Assembly: GCA_026315105.1 (NCBI GenBank)
Contig: CM048746.1
Coordinates: 563,779,940-563,843,939, forward strand
Reading direction: 5' to 3'
Source: Locusta migratoria
Taxonomy: Eukaryota; Arthropoda; Insecta; Orthoptera; Acrididae
Length of the DNA stretch: 64,000 nt
Within the stretch, counting starts at the first letter, position 1. Every line of letters starts with the position of its first letter. The notes below the pieces were generated by a model, which saw nothing but the letters and a program-made list of their open reading frames with translations, ran no database searches and was not told the DNA's origin. The position numbers and the translations under genes were made by a program. Positions 11,144 through 21,375 of this stretch are shown piece after piece.

Positions 11144-11182
<39 letters not shown>
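11142..11182. repeat. (CT)n microsatellite
   Basis: A nearly pure CT tract, followed by CA-rich sequence to about 11218. Confidence 0.95.
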
Positions 11183-11183
<1 letters not shown>

Positions 11184-11219
11184 ATACACACAAAAACACA
11201 CACATACACAAACACTCCA

Positions 11220-11800
11220 CTTTATATATAAAGAAGTTGTTCAGAAAGAAATGTATGGTAGCAAAATGCAATAATTCTATTTATATAATCAAACGTGACG
11301 TTTTGTGAGCAAGCTGTTTGATTTCCAAATACGTTTCCCATCAAGGCTGGTGGCGTTGTCAGTGTTCTGTTTCTTTCATTATTTATTTTTGTTACATTTG
11401 GGTCCACTTTAGGTTACGGTAGTAACACTGAAAGTAGGTCATTGCGATCGCTCTTTGACAGCACGAAATTTAATTGAACATAATGGCTTAACGGATCACC
11501 TGATACTAAAATTGAGTAAACGAATTTGAAAGAGGAGAAGATTCTCTACAATTTTGCTCTGTAATGGTTTTTCCATAACTCGCACTGTCTGAGAGACGAA
11601 AGCCCACCACAAAAGTATTTAACAAATACGCAACAATAAAGCTCTCAAAAACAGAAGCACTAAAGAAGTTTACGAAATAAATTACTAATGAAAGTGCAGA
11701 AAAATTAAAATAGACAAGTACTGCTCTGCTGGCGATAGTTTGGCGGCAGCAAGCAGTAGGCTAGGTCAGTGCGACTCCTCACAGGTACATAATTCAAAAC
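11220..11800. other. A+T-rich intergenic sequence
   Basis: No coding or repeat boundary is recognisable here. Confidence 0.45.
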
Positions 11801-11999
11801 AAATGTTCAAATGTTTGTATAGTCTATGGGACTTAACTACGGGGTCATCAGTCCCTAAACTTACAAACTACTTATGAACTACCTAACACTAAGGACGGCA
11901 CAAATATCCATGCCCGAGGGGGGATTCGAACCCCCGACCGTAGTGGCCGTGCAGACCGTGACTGGAGCGCCTCAGTCTCCTCGGCCACCGCAGCCGGCT
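11801..11999 (-). mobile_element. tRNA-derived SINE, common subfamily
   Basis: On the minus strand it reads AGCCGGCTGCGGTGGCCGAG (A box), GGGGGTTCGAATCCCCC (B box), GGCATGGATATTTGTGCCGT, TTTAGGGACTGATGACCCC and ends in AACATTTG. Length about 200 bp, essentially full length. This family has at least ten copies in the window. Confidence 0.9.
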
Positions 12000-12236
12000 C
12001 TATGTATTTCTAAGAGTTGCATGCCGTAGTTTTTATTTTTACTTTTCCGTTTTTGTAATTATTTCACTTTTCTGGTTTTTCTGAGACAGACAGAGGGAAT
12101 CCACCAACACCAAACCCTCTAGACATAAACGTTATTCAGAGTATCTGGGATGCGTTGCAACGTGCTTTTCAGTTGAGATCTCTACCTCCTCCTACCTAAA
12201 CAGTGTGAATCAAAATCCGCGCACTCGGTCTTCGCA

Positions 12237-12455
12237 GCGCGATTCCTCACATGCTAGCAATAAAACATGTCTCTCACAAAATTTCGTCCTGCGCATATTT
12301 CCGTCAGTAAATGGACGTCGAACATTGAGATGGGTGTGTGTCCCAAGCGTCAGTGTGTTTCAGAATTACACTACTACACCAACAAACTTCTAGGGGATGT
12401 GGGAGGTGTCTTGAGGAACAAAGTGAGCATAGAAACCCATGCCCGGAACTGCTGA
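12237..12455 (+). repeat. interspersed repeat unit, second copy
   Basis: It shares GCGCGATTCCTCACATG, the frame RPAHISVSKWT, and AGGAACAAAGTGAGCATAG with the minus-strand copy at 6103-6470. It runs directly into Penelope-like coding sequence at about 12455, with the frame open across the junction, so it may be the upstream part of that retroelement. Confidence 0.5.
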
Positions 12456-13190
12456 CTTTTCGGGAACATTGTCTAAACGGGCAACATAGGATGTTGTTCG
12501 ATGATACTCGTATTGTGGCCAGCACGTCCGGTTTTTGGGACAATGTGTATAAAGAGTCTATTGAAATCAGGCTGTCAGAAAATTTAATTAATAGAGACAA
12601 GGGTTTTCCGCTTAGCAGGGCGTGGAACCCGGTTTTATCAAACATGAAAAAACATCGAGCTTTTATGCAACCCACCAGATTGCTGGAAGACAACCCATGA
12701 CTGCCATATATCGAGAGCACCGCCTTTCTGCCACCGGCGGCGCCGCAAGACCTGTCTGTGTGCAGTACCTGTGGCAGGCCGCGCATGCGCCTTCACCACA
12801 CGCAGGCCTATATAGGAGGGCGTTCCATGCCCTCAAAATCCGCCGAAAGGCAACGAAGAATAACATAACCAAAGGCACAACAAGAAGCCAACCCAGATAA
12901 AAGAAGTTTCAAAATTCCCCAAAACATGTTTCCTGTTTTCTAAGAATGACCACAGGCAATGCTACACAGAAAGTACTGTGAACACCGTGGGAAGAGAAGA
13001 AGATCCCATCAGAAGAAGTGCCAGGACCTCGGCATCAGTTGTCGGCGAGTCCAGCAGCAACAGTTCCCCTGAGGATGGCGGACAGGTGTTCCGCCGAAAT
13101 ATTAAAAAAGGGTCAGTTTGACTTCAAAATCCGGCAGCAAACCCGAAGAAACTATGAAGAACTATTACTCCGGGAAGCCTACGAAACTAC
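12438..13190 (+). pseudogene. Penelope-like retroelement 3' end
   Basis: The frame at 12338-12700 contains FREHCLNGQHRMLFDDTR, then KESIEIRLSENLINRDKGF and LSRAWNPVLS. This HC...H / KExIEI...N...G..LS.AW.P arrangement is the region following the GIY-YIG endonuclease in Penelope-like elements (PLEs). The reverse transcriptase and the GIY-YIG motif are missing, so the copy is 5'-truncated. After the stop a UTR of about 300 bp contains a hammerhead-like core (13069-13099) and ends near 13190, where a LINE remnant starts. A DIRS-like or other GIY-YIG element is the alternative. Confidence 0.65.
13069..13099 (+). ncRNA. hammerhead-like ribozyme core in Penelope-like 3' UTR
   Basis: CTGAGGA, one T, GGCGG, a 9-base loop, CCGCC, then GAAA. 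CUGANGA plus a GAAA separated by a perfect stem is the hammerhead signature, and PLEs are known to carry hammerhead ribozymes. The extra T before stem II departs from the canonical core, and I could not identify stems I and III or the cleavage triplet. Activity is unproven. Confidence 0.4.
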
Positions 13191-13195
13191 AATCT

Positions 13196-14165
13196 GACTA
13201 GTTCTCTTAGACTGTTCACGGTTGATGCTGTCATTTATCGGTTAATAAAGTCACAAGAAGATGAAAAGCAACTACTACATGAATTCGATAAGATATCTGT
13301 ATGGTGCAAACATTGGCAATTGACCCTAAACAAGGTAAGTGTGAGGTCATCGACATGAGAACTAGAAGAAATCAGTTAAACTTCATTCACTCGATAAATT
13401 AATTAATTTTACAGGCTATCAGTTCTACTAAATTCCTAGGAATAACAATTATGAGCAACTTAAATTGGAAAGAACACACAAAGAATTTTGTAGAGAAGGC
13501 GAACCGAAGGCTACGTTTCATTGGAAGAACACTTAGAAGAAGCGACAGTTCTATTAAAGAAACTGCCTACATTACACTTGTGTGTCCTATTTTGGAGTAT
13601 TGATGTGAATTGTGGGATCCACAGCGGGTGGAACTGACGAACGAAGCGGAGAAAGTTAAGAGAAGGGCAGCTCGTTTTGAGTTATCGCGATATAGGGGAG
13701 AGATTGTAACGGAAATGATGCACAAGTAGAGGTAGAAATGATTAAAAGAAAGGCGTTAATTATTGTGTGGAGATATGTTTGTGAAATTTGTTTTAAAAAT
13801 TTACTTACATTAACTTAAAGTAAATTATGCTAAGAACAACACAAACATGCAGGACTCGAACCCCTGACGGCGAACGGCCCCGCGCACCGCAGATGGGAGC
13901 CTTAGTGAGCACGGCTATTCGTCCGCGGCAAATTTCTTTCACCAACTTTCTCTTCCATATATTGTTAGCACCCATACACATAGGGAGACATGATCATCAT
14001 AATAAAATAACTGGAATTAGATCGAAAATAGAAAGGTTCAGGTGTTCCTTTATCCCGCGAGCTGCTAGAAACTGAAACCAGAGAAAAATATCATAAAAGT
14101 GGTTCGATGAACTCTCTGCCACGCACTGCTATGTGTGTTGCAGAGTATCCATGTAGATGTAGATC
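13196..14165 (+). pseudogene. LINE family A copy 2, decayed and interrupted by a SINE
   Basis: The copy begins at the catalytic region (SLRLF, then VDAVIYRLIKS; the FADD block is destroyed), continues through a match to LTLNK and GRTLRR blocks with several stops, and ends in the family A 3' tail (GAACTCTCTGCCACGCACT, ATCCATGTAGATGTAGATC). A SINE interrupts it at about 13785-13945. It is much more diverged than the copies at 1 and 54766. Confidence 0.8.
13785..13945 (-). mobile_element. SINE inside LINE copy 2
   Basis: CAGGACTCGAACCCCTGACGG is the complement of a B box, and GGAGCCTTAGTGAGCACGG lies at the A-box side. AAATTT-like strings flank it, consistent with an imperfect TSD in the host LINE. 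It is a divergent tRNA-derived subfamily. Confidence 0.6.
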
Positions 14166-14583
14166 AGCCTCTAATTATGGCCGAATATCACTGGTGAGAA
14201 TTTAATTCGGCATTGAAGTTTTAAGCGGCTACATTTCGGTCGAACTCCACGGTAACTGTTAATTTAGAGGAAAGGCTGTGTAAGAATTGCAGCGAATATA
14301 TTTTCTCCTTGCTCTGAGACAGCGCAAATAAACAGCGGAACTCTGGCACGTTTGCATAAACGCCCTGCACGGGCGGGTGACGCTCCATAAACACGAGCAT
14401 GGGTGGCCTGTGTAAACAACAGTGACGTAATCGAAATGTGTACTCGCTGTTTCAGGCGAAAGTATTGTCTTCCAAAAATTGCCTTTTTTTGTGGTTTCTC
14501 TTTTACTACATTCCACAAGAACCAACACTGTATTGTTTTCCCTTCTTACTGGTAAACTGAAAGTTCCATGAGGCTTTTTGCGG
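14166..14583. other. unassigned intergenic sequence
   Basis: A 14259-14528 frame on the minus strand is open but has no recognised domain and no support as a gene. Confidence 0.4.
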
Positions 14584-14595
14584 AAGGTTGTAGTT

Positions 14596-14758
14596 TTTTT
14601 TATGGGACTTAACTACGAGCCCATCAGTCCCTAAACTTACAAACTATTTATGGACTAGCTAACACTAAGGACAACACAAATATCAATGGACTAGGGGGGG
14701 GGATTAGAACCCCCGACCGTAGTGGCCGTGCAGACCGTGACTGGCGCGCCGCAGTCTC
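14596..14758 (-). mobile_element. 5'-truncated SINE with 12-bp TSD
   Basis: It carries the common SINE body but lacks the first part of the tRNA head. It is flanked by AAGGTTGTAGTT at 14584-14595 and 14759-14770, which sets the boundaries exactly. Confidence 0.95.
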
Positions 14759-14831
14759 AAGGTTGTAGTTCATCGCGGTTTAGCAACACTGGAAAAGTGT
14801 AGCGAAATACTGAAGGACCTGCAGCGTATGA

Positions 14832-15028
14832 GCCGGCCGCGGTGGCCGAGGTGACTGAGGCGCTCCAGTCACGGTCAGCACGGCCACTACGGTCGGGGGT
14901 TCGAATCCCCCCTCGGGCATGGATATTTGTGCCGTCCTAGTTCGTAAGTAGTTCATAAGTAGTTTGTAAGTTTAGGGACTGATGACCCCGTAGTTAAGTC
15001 CCATAAGCTTAACAAACATTTGAACATT
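14832..15028 (+). mobile_element. full-length SINE with 12-bp TSD
   Basis: It starts at GCCGGCCGCGGTGGCCGAGG and ends at ACATT. TSDs TGCAGCGTATGA lie at 14820-14831 and 15029-15040. This is one of the best reference copies for the family: A box, B box and the CCATAAGC 3' region are all intact. Confidence 0.97.
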
Positions 15029-15501
15029 TGCAGCGTATGACGAATGATGCAGGAAATGGCAATTTAGTCTTAATATAACCCAGTGTAAAGTGCTGCGTTT
15101 ACAAACAAAGAAAGATCCTTTATTGTACCGGGTGATCAAAAAGTCAGTATAAATTTTAAAACTTAATAAATCACGGAATAATGTAGATAGAGAGGGCAAA
15201 ATTGACACACATGCATGGAATGACATGAGGTTTTATTAGAACAAAAAAAAAAAAAAAAGTTCAAAAATTGTCTGACAGATGGCGCTTCCCACCCCCATGA
15301 ACCACAGGCATTGCCGAGGTGGGGTGGCTTGCCTGCCTCAACAATGCAGATAGCCGTACCGTAGGTGCAACCACAGCGGAGGGGTATCTGTGGAGTGGCC
15401 AGAAAACGTGTGGTTCCTGAAGAGGGGCAGCAGCCTTCTCAGTAGTTACAGGGGCAACAGTCTGGATGATTGACTAAGCTGGCCTTGTAACATCAGCTAA
15501 T

Positions 15502-16266
15502 GTGGCTTTGCCACACAGTTACTGCGAACCGCTGAAAGCAAGGGGAAACTACAGCCGTTACTTTTCCCGAGGACATGCAGCTCTACTGTATGAAAATATG
15601 ATGATGGCATCCTCTCGGGTAAAATATTCCGGAGGTAAAATAATCCCCCATTCGGATCTCCGGGCGGGGACTACTCAGGAGGATGTTGTCATCAGGAAAG
15701 ACAATACTGACATTCTACGGATCGGAGCGTGGAATGTTAGATCCCTTATTCGGGTAGCAAAATTAGAAAATTTAAAAAGGGAAATGGATAGGTTGAAATT
15801 AGATATAGTGGGGATTAGTGAAGTTCGGTGGCAGGATGAACAGGATTTCTGGTCAGGTGAATACAGGATTATAAGTACAAAATCAGTTGGGGGTATCACA
15901 GGAGTAGGACTGATAATGAATAAGAAAATAGGAATGCGGGTAAACTACTATGAGCAGCACAGTGATCGCATTATCATTGTCAAGATAGATACGAAGCCAA
16001 CACCAACAACTGTAGTACAGGTTTATATGCCAACTAGCTCTGCCGATGATGAGGATATAGAAGAAATGTATGAGGAGCTAAAGGAAATTATTCAGACAGT
16101 TAAGGGAGAGGAAAACTTAATTGTGATGGGAGACTGGAATTCCGTAGTAGGAAAAGGAAGAGAAGGAAAAATAGTAGGTGAATATGGACTGGGCAAAAGG
16201 AATGGAAGAGGAAGCCGCCTGGTAGAATTTTGCACGGAACATGATTTAATCGTAACAAACACGTGA
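15502..16266 (+). pseudogene. RTE LINE apurinic-type endonuclease domain
   Basis: The 254-residue frame carries IGAWNVRS (74-81, metal-binding Asn), ISEVRW (105-110, catalytic Glu) and VMGDWN (208-213). These are exonuclease/endonuclease/phosphatase-fold motifs used to nick target DNA. TGA at 16264 stops the frame where related copies would read on, and the domain resumes at 16270. The first ATG (15502) opens the longest frame, but residues before about 70 show no recognised domain. Confidence 0.85.
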
Positions 16267-16269
16267 TTT

Positions 16270-16965
16270 AAGAATCACAAAAGAAGGTTGTATACTTGGA
16301 AGAGACCAGGAGACACTAGAAGATATCAGATAGATTTTATAATGGTAAAACATAGATTCCGTAATCAAGTTATAAACTGCAAGACATACCCAGGGGCAGA
16401 TATAGACTCTGACCATAACTTGTTAGTCATGAACTGTAGGCTGAAACTGAAAAAACTGCAGAAAGGTAGGAAAATAAGGGACCTAGATAAATTGAAGGAA
16501 CGTGAAGTTCTGGAGAATTTCAGAGGGATATTTATTCAAGAATTGACAGAAACAGGGGGAAATAAAACAGTAGAAGAGGAATGGGTAGCATTGAGAGATG
16601 AAATATTGAAGGCAGCAGAGGACAAAATAGGTAGAAACGCAAGACCTATAAAAAATCCTTGGATATCACAGGAGATACTAAATTTACTCGATGAAAGGAG
16701 AAAATATAAAAATGCAGTAAATGAAACAGGCAAAATGGAGTACAGACGAATAAAAAATGAGATTGACAGGAAGTGCAAAATGGCTAAGCAGGAGTGGCTA
16801 GACGCCAAATGCAAATCTGTAGAAGAATGTATAAGAAGGGGAAAAGTAGATACAGCCTACAGGAAAATAAGAGAGACATTTGGGAACAAGAAAAACAGCT
16901 CTATGAATATCAAGGACACAGATGGAAAACCAGTTCTCAGCAAAGAAGGGAAAGCTGAAAGGTAG
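16270..16965 (+). pseudogene. RTE LINE endonuclease end and linker
   Basis: RRLYTWKRPGD and YQIDFIM are followed by DSDHNLLVM, the terminal catalytic His block of the endonuclease. A lysine- and glutamate-rich linker then leads to the RT. The frame ends at an in-frame TAG (16963); homologous reading continues through EYIEQLYKGNELRDD until a frameshift near 17098. Confidence 0.85.
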
Positions 16966-17100
16966 AAAGAGTACATAGAGCAGCTCTACAAAGGAAACGA
17001 ACTTAGAGACGATGTAGGAAGGGAAGAGGAAGTAGATCAAGATGACATAGGAGATACTATACTGAGAGATGAATTTGACAGAACCTTGAAAGACCTAGGT

Positions 17101-18551
17101 CGGAACAAGGCCCAGGAGTAGATGATATACCTTCAGAGCTACTAAAGTCTCTGGGAGAGCCAGCCATGACAAAACTATTTGAACTGGTGTGTAGGATGTA
17201 TGAGACAGGCGAAATACCCTCAGACTTTAAGAAAAATGTAATAATCCCCATTACAAAGAAATCAGGCGCAGACAGGTGTGAAAATTACAGAACCATCAGT
17301 TTGATAAGTCATGGTTGAAAAATTTTAACACGAATTATCTACAGGAGAATGGAAAAGCTGGTAGAAACTGACTTCGGGGAAGATCAGTTTTGGCTCAGGA
17401 GGAATGTAGGAACCCGGGAGGCAATACTCACTTTACGTCTTATCTTAGAAGATAGATTAAGAAGAGGCAAACCTACATTTTTAGCTTTTGTAGATTTGGA
17501 GAAAGCGTTTGAGAATGTTGACTGGAATACACTCTTTCAAATTCTGAAGTCAGCAGGGGTAAAATACAGGGAAAGGAGAGTTATTTACAACTTGTACAAA
17601 AGGCAGCCCGCAGTTATTAGACTCGAAGGGCATGAAAGGGAAGCATCAGTTGGGAAGGGAGTAAGACAGGGTTGTAGCCTTTCCCCGATGCTATTCAATT
17701 TGTACATCGAGCAGGCGGTGAAGGAAAGCAAGGAAAAATTTGGTGAAGGAATTAAAGTTCAGGGGGAAGAAACAAAAACATTGCGTTTTGCTGATGACAT
17801 TGTAATTCTGTCAGAGACAGCAAAGGACCTGGAAGAGCAGTTGAATGGAATGGACAGTGTGTTGAAGAGAACGTATAAAATGAACATTAACAAGAGCAAA
17901 ACAAAAATAATGGAATGCGGTCTTAGAAAATCAGGCGATGCTGAAGGAATTAGATTAGGTAACGAAACAATGAAGGTGGTAGATGAGTTTTGTTACTTGG
18001 GTAGTAAAATAACATGCGATGGTCGCAGTACAGAGGATATAAAATGCAGAATGGCAATGGGAAGAAAAGCATTTTTGAAAAAGAGAAATTTGCTAACATC
18101 TAATATTAATTTAAGTATAAGGAAATATTTTCTGAAGGCATTTGTGTGGAGTGTTGCCTTGTACGGGAGTGAAACATGGACGATAGGCAGTGTGGACAGG
18201 AAGAGAATAGAGGCTTTTGAAATGTGGTGCTATAGAAGAATGCTAAAAATTAGGTGGGTAGATCGCATAACTAATGAAGAGGTACTGAACAGAATTGCTG
18301 AGAAAAGGAATTTTTGGCATACCCTGACCAAAAGAAGAGATCGCTTGGTGGTACACATTCTTAGACATCGAGGAATCGTAAATTTAGCATTGGAGGGAAG
18401 TGTGTATGGTAAAAATCGCAGAGGTAGACCAAGAGACGCTTATAGTAAGCAGATTCAAGTGGATGTGGGTTGCCGTTCTTATGAGGAGATGAAAAGGCTT
18501 GCTCAGGATAGAGTAGGGTGGAGAGCTGCATCAAACCAGTCTCCGGACTGA
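17101..18551 (+). pseudogene. RTE LINE reverse transcriptase and C-terminal domain
   Basis: After a frameshift, reading resumes at GVDDIPSELLKSLGEP. A TGA interrupts at 17316-17318; from 17349 a 400-residue frame stays open. RT blocks: FVDLEKAFENVDW (48-60), GKGVRQGCSLSPMLF (103-117), LRFADDIVIL (145-154, catalytic Asp pair intact). The C-terminal domain has ALYGSETW and GRPRDAYSKQ, ending RVGWRAASNQSPD. The catalytic residues are intact although the full protein is broken. Confidence 0.92.
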
Positions 18552-18637
18552 AGACCATAACAACAACATGGCGCTTCATCTGATCAGAAAAGTATTAATT
18601 AGAATAAAAAATTAAGAGAAAGCAAAGACGATGTTCT

Positions 18638-18934
18638 CTACAATAAACGCTCAAAATGTTCACCATCATTCCTCAACAATAGCTGTAAGCGAGGATTAAT
18701 ATTGTGAACAGCACTGTAAAGCATATCCGGAGTAATGGTGAGGCATTGGTGTCGGATGTTGTCTTTCAGCATCCCTAGAGATGTCGGTCGATCACGATAC
18801 ACTAGCGATTCCAGATAACCCCAAAGCCAATAATCGCACTGACTGAGGTCTGGGGATCTGGGAGGCCAAGCATGACGAAAGTGGCGGCTGAGCACACGAT
18901 CATCACCAAACGACGCGCGCAAGAGATCTTTCAC
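18638..18934 (-). pseudogene. mariner-type transposase C-terminal fragment
   Basis: A 98-residue minus-strand frame includes HAWPPRSPDLSQCDYWLWG and LKDNIRHQC. SPDLxxCDxxLW holds the third acidic catalytic residue of the DDD/E transposases. The N-terminal DNA-binding domain and first two catalytic residues are absent. It lies inside the TIRs of the 15128-19062 element, as expected. Confidence 0.85.
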
Positions 18935-19105
18935 GCGTCTAGCAATACTTTTCTTTTGTTCTAGTAAAACCCCATGTCATGTGTGTCAATTTTTACCTCT
19001 CTATCTACATTATTACGGGATTTATTAAGTTTTAAAATTTATACTGACTTTTTTTCACCCGGTATAACTACACAATAGCAGGACAAGCACTGGGAGCAGT
19101 TACTG

Positions 19106-19298
19106 TCATTCAAATGTTCAAATGCTAGTAAATCTATCGGACCAAACTGGGTGGCCATCAGTCCGTAGCTTACAAACTACTTAAAACTAGGTAAACTAAC
19201 CTACGAACAAATACACACACCCATGCCCCAAGGAGGACTCGAACCTCCACGGCGAGCTACCGCGCGCTCTGCAGCTAGACGCTTTAGACCTACTGCCA
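19106..19298 (-). mobile_element. tRNA-derived SINE, divergent subfamily
   Basis: The complement of a B box (GGACTCGAACCTCC) and a 3' half with CATCAGTCCGTAGCTTAC and ATTCAAATGTTCAAATG identify a SINE on the minus strand. It abuts a LINE remnant at 19301. Confidence 0.75.
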
Positions 19299-19300
19299 TT

Positions 19301-19874
19301 AAATATCTGGAAGTAGACGTAAGGGACGATCTGAAATGGAACGGTCATATAAAATCTATCATAGATAAGGTAGATGACAGACTGAGATTCCATGGAAGAA
19401 ACCTCAGGAAGCGTAGTTTGTCAACAAAGGCCAGTGCTTGAGTATTGCTCATGAGTGTGAGATCCTTACCAGGTCGGGTTAGCAGAAGACATAGAGAAAA
19501 TCTAACGAAAGATCTGCACGCTTCGTTACGGGCTCACTTACTAAGGGCAAAATAGTCACAGAGATGTTTAGGAAACTCCAGTGGCAGACGCTGCAACAGA
19601 GATGTTCTGTATCGCGGTATGGGCTTCTGTCAAGATCCGAGAGCGTACGTTTCATGCAGAGTCAACCAATAAATTGCTTCATCTTATGTATACCTCGCGA
19701 AGCGACCACAAGGATAAGATTGGAGAGGTTAGGGCCCATAGAAGGCATACAGGCAATCATTTTTACCGCGAACATACGCAACTGGAGTAAGAGGAAGTGA
19801 CAATGATATGCAAAGTCCCTTCCGCCACGCACCATAAGGTGGCTTTCAGAGTATGGGAGTAGATGTTGAAATAC
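19301..19874 (+). pseudogene. LINE family D 3' fragment
   Basis: KYLEVDVRDDLKWNGHIK and DRLRFHGRNLRKRS match the post-RT part of CR1/jockey-like ORF2. Later text decays, then ends in CGCCACGCACCATAAGGTGG and TTTCAGAGTATGGGAGTAGATG, the 3' tail. It is 5'-truncated after the RT domain. Confidence 0.7.
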
Positions 19875-20035
19875 CTCGTCTTACCTGGCGACACCTGCTA
19901 TTTTAATTCCCCAAGACGTAAGAATAAATGATTCGCTTTATACAGTTAGGGCTCCAGTAAAAAAAAAAAAAATAATTGATTGTAACACAGGGTGTTAATG
20001 TTACCAGTCACTTAGTTTATTGTATTTACAAAGCG

Positions 20036-20063
20036 TTTCGAGGGTTTAAACCCCCATCATCAG
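20036..20063 (-). ncRNA. hammerhead-like core, left foldback arm
   Basis: Read on the minus strand: CTGATGA, T, GGGGGTTTAAACCCTC, GAAAC. The stem comes from the palindrome GGGTTTAAACCC. The mirror copy lies at 20818-20845. Stems I and III were not resolved. Confidence 0.35.
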
Positions 20064-20426
20064 ATGAAATGACATTAAGCAGGGTACATATAGGTTATGT
20101 TGACCTGTTGCACTGTCTACAACAGAAAATACAAAACATTACATCAGAATGTAACTTTAACAATTGTTCAAATATAGTTAAATGTAAACAATTAAAACAA
20201 TCATACCTCAAGTGGCCACTAGTCGCTTGTATTGTCATAACATCACCTACATGTAACAACTCACAACCACCATTTTTGTTTATTACTAACAGGAGCAAAG
20301 AACTTACAGTAAAGACATGATGTGCCAAAGATGACTCTAACACTATATATTTTAAAACTCTTACTGGGTGAATGTCAATCTCTGTATAAAATGTTAATCC
20401 TATATTAAGCCCAAATTGTATGTATT

Positions 20427-20518
20427 TAAGTCTATATTAATTTATTGTGTGCATTGCATACTTGTCTGTATGTAAGTCTATATTAATTTATTGTGTGCAT
20501 TGTATACTTGTCTTCAGT
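20427..20518. repeat. 46-bp tandem duplication
   Basis: TAAGTCTATATTAATTTATT starts at 20427 and again at 20473, with one base difference over the unit. It lies in the foldback spacer. Confidence 0.9.
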
Positions 20519-20817
20519 TGTATCAATTATTTAAAGCATAGTGTTAGTCATCTTTGGTACATCATCTCTTTACTGTAAGCTCTTTGCTCCTGTTAGAAAT
20601 AAACAAAAATGGTGGTTGTGAGTTGTTACATGTAGGTGAGGTTATGAAAATACAAGCGATCAGTGGACACTGGAGGTACGACATTTTAATTGTTTACATT
20701 TAACTTTACTTGAACAATTGTAAAAATTACATTCTGATGTAGTGTTTTGTATTTTCTGTTGTAGACAGTGCAACAGGTCAACGTAACCTATATGTACCCT
20801 GCTTAATCTCATTTCAC

Positions 20818-20845
20818 CTGATGATGGGGGTTTAAACCCTCGAAA
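20818..20845 (+). ncRNA. hammerhead-like core, right foldback arm
   Basis: CTGATGA, T, GGGGGTTTAAACCCTC, GAAACGCG: identical core to the left arm but on the opposite strand. An extra T lies before stem II as in the other copies. Confidence 0.35.
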
Positions 20846-20984
20846 CGCGTTGTGAATACAATAAACTAAGTAACAGTAACACCCTGTGTGTCAATCAATT
20901 TCAAACAACTGTCACAGTAAAGCCTTACATAAATGTTTTCATTCAGTAACAGAATTTTCTAAATTCGATTTTGATGGGAATCTT

Positions 20985-21370
20985 ATCTTATTGTGTGTTG
21001 CCATCATTATGAGCGAAAAGGTACCCAGTCCACAGTTTAGTCCAGATCTGAAGTCCTTCTTGCTCGGAAACTGCATTTCAGCATCTAGCAACTTTCAACT
21101 CTTCTTACACCTAAGATCGTTCCTTGGTGGTCAACACTTCAACGACGATGACGAGCTGAAAGAACATGTTACCACATGTGGAATACATAGGCGGTAACCT
21201 TATACGAAGAAGGCATACAAAAACGGACGGTACGTTATGAAAAGTGCGTACAAAATTTCAGAAGATATGTAGAAAAGTATTTTAACAGTTGTAGATATTT
21301 TCACAATAAATATTTTGATCTGTACACGTTTCTTTTATATAAGCAAACGGAACTCATTTTGGGGACATAC
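20985..21370 (+). pseudogene. mariner transposase C-terminal remnant and right end
   Basis: The frame includes SPQFSPDL, then after a short insertion SNFQLFLHLRSFLGGQHF and DDDELKEHVTT; the next frame has RYEKCVQNF. These match the SPDLAPSDxHLF...FLxGxxF...WxxxxG order of mariner transposases. At 21355-21375 a TTTTGGGGACATACCTCGTA-like end may be the right TIR. The left part is missing. Confidence 0.75.
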
Positions 21371-21375
21371 CTCGT

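Larger units (their letters stand above)
15289..18567 (+). mobile_element. near full-length RTE-type LINE with 10-bp TSD
   Basis: ATGGCGCTTC lies immediately outside both ends (15279-15288 and 18568-18577). The element has a 5' UTR from 15289, an APE-type endonuclease, linker, reverse transcriptase and a very short 3' UTR ending CATAACAACAAC. One protein frame is broken by stops at 16264, 16963 and 17316 and by a frameshift near 17100, so it is dead but close to complete. The assignment to RTE/BovB-like comes from endonuclease and RT motif style and the short 3' end. Confidence 0.92.
15128..19062 (-). mobile_element. Tc1/mariner transposon split by an RTE LINE
   Basis: Ends are CCGGGTGATCAAAAAGTCAG at 15128 and its mirror ending ACCCGG at 19062, flanked by TA at 15126-15127 and 19063-19064. 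The terminal inverted repeats extend about 110 bp with few differences. Removing the LINE at 15289-18567 and one TSD copy leaves about 645 bp with only the C-terminal part of a transposase on the minus strand. It is therefore an internally deleted, non-autonomous copy that later served as LINE target. Confidence 0.9.
19972..20905. mobile_element. foldback element with about 380-bp arms, each with a hammerhead-like core
   Basis: Left arm 19972-20350 and right arm 20525-20905 are reverse complements over nearly their whole length: GTAACACAGGGTGTTA, GCAGGGTACATATAGGTTA, AACAGGAGCAAAGA and others mirror each other. The spacer has a 46-bp tandem repeat. No protein is encoded. The motif GGGTTTAAACCC next to GAAA occurs in both arms. 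A foldback transposon or an inverted pair of Penelope-like terminal repeats are both possible. Confidence 0.8.

Noticed and set aside
11142..11182. CRISPR-like or satellite array
   Set aside because: Simple CT dinucleotide repeat; there are no spaced direct repeats anywhere in the window.
11880..12000. A tRNA gene
   Set aside because: The A and B boxes belong to a SINE head; the acceptor stem does not close and the same sequence recurs with SINE tails throughout the window.
12304..12786. 160-residue minus-strand frame
   Set aside because: It is antisense to the Penelope-like coding sequence and has no recognised motif.
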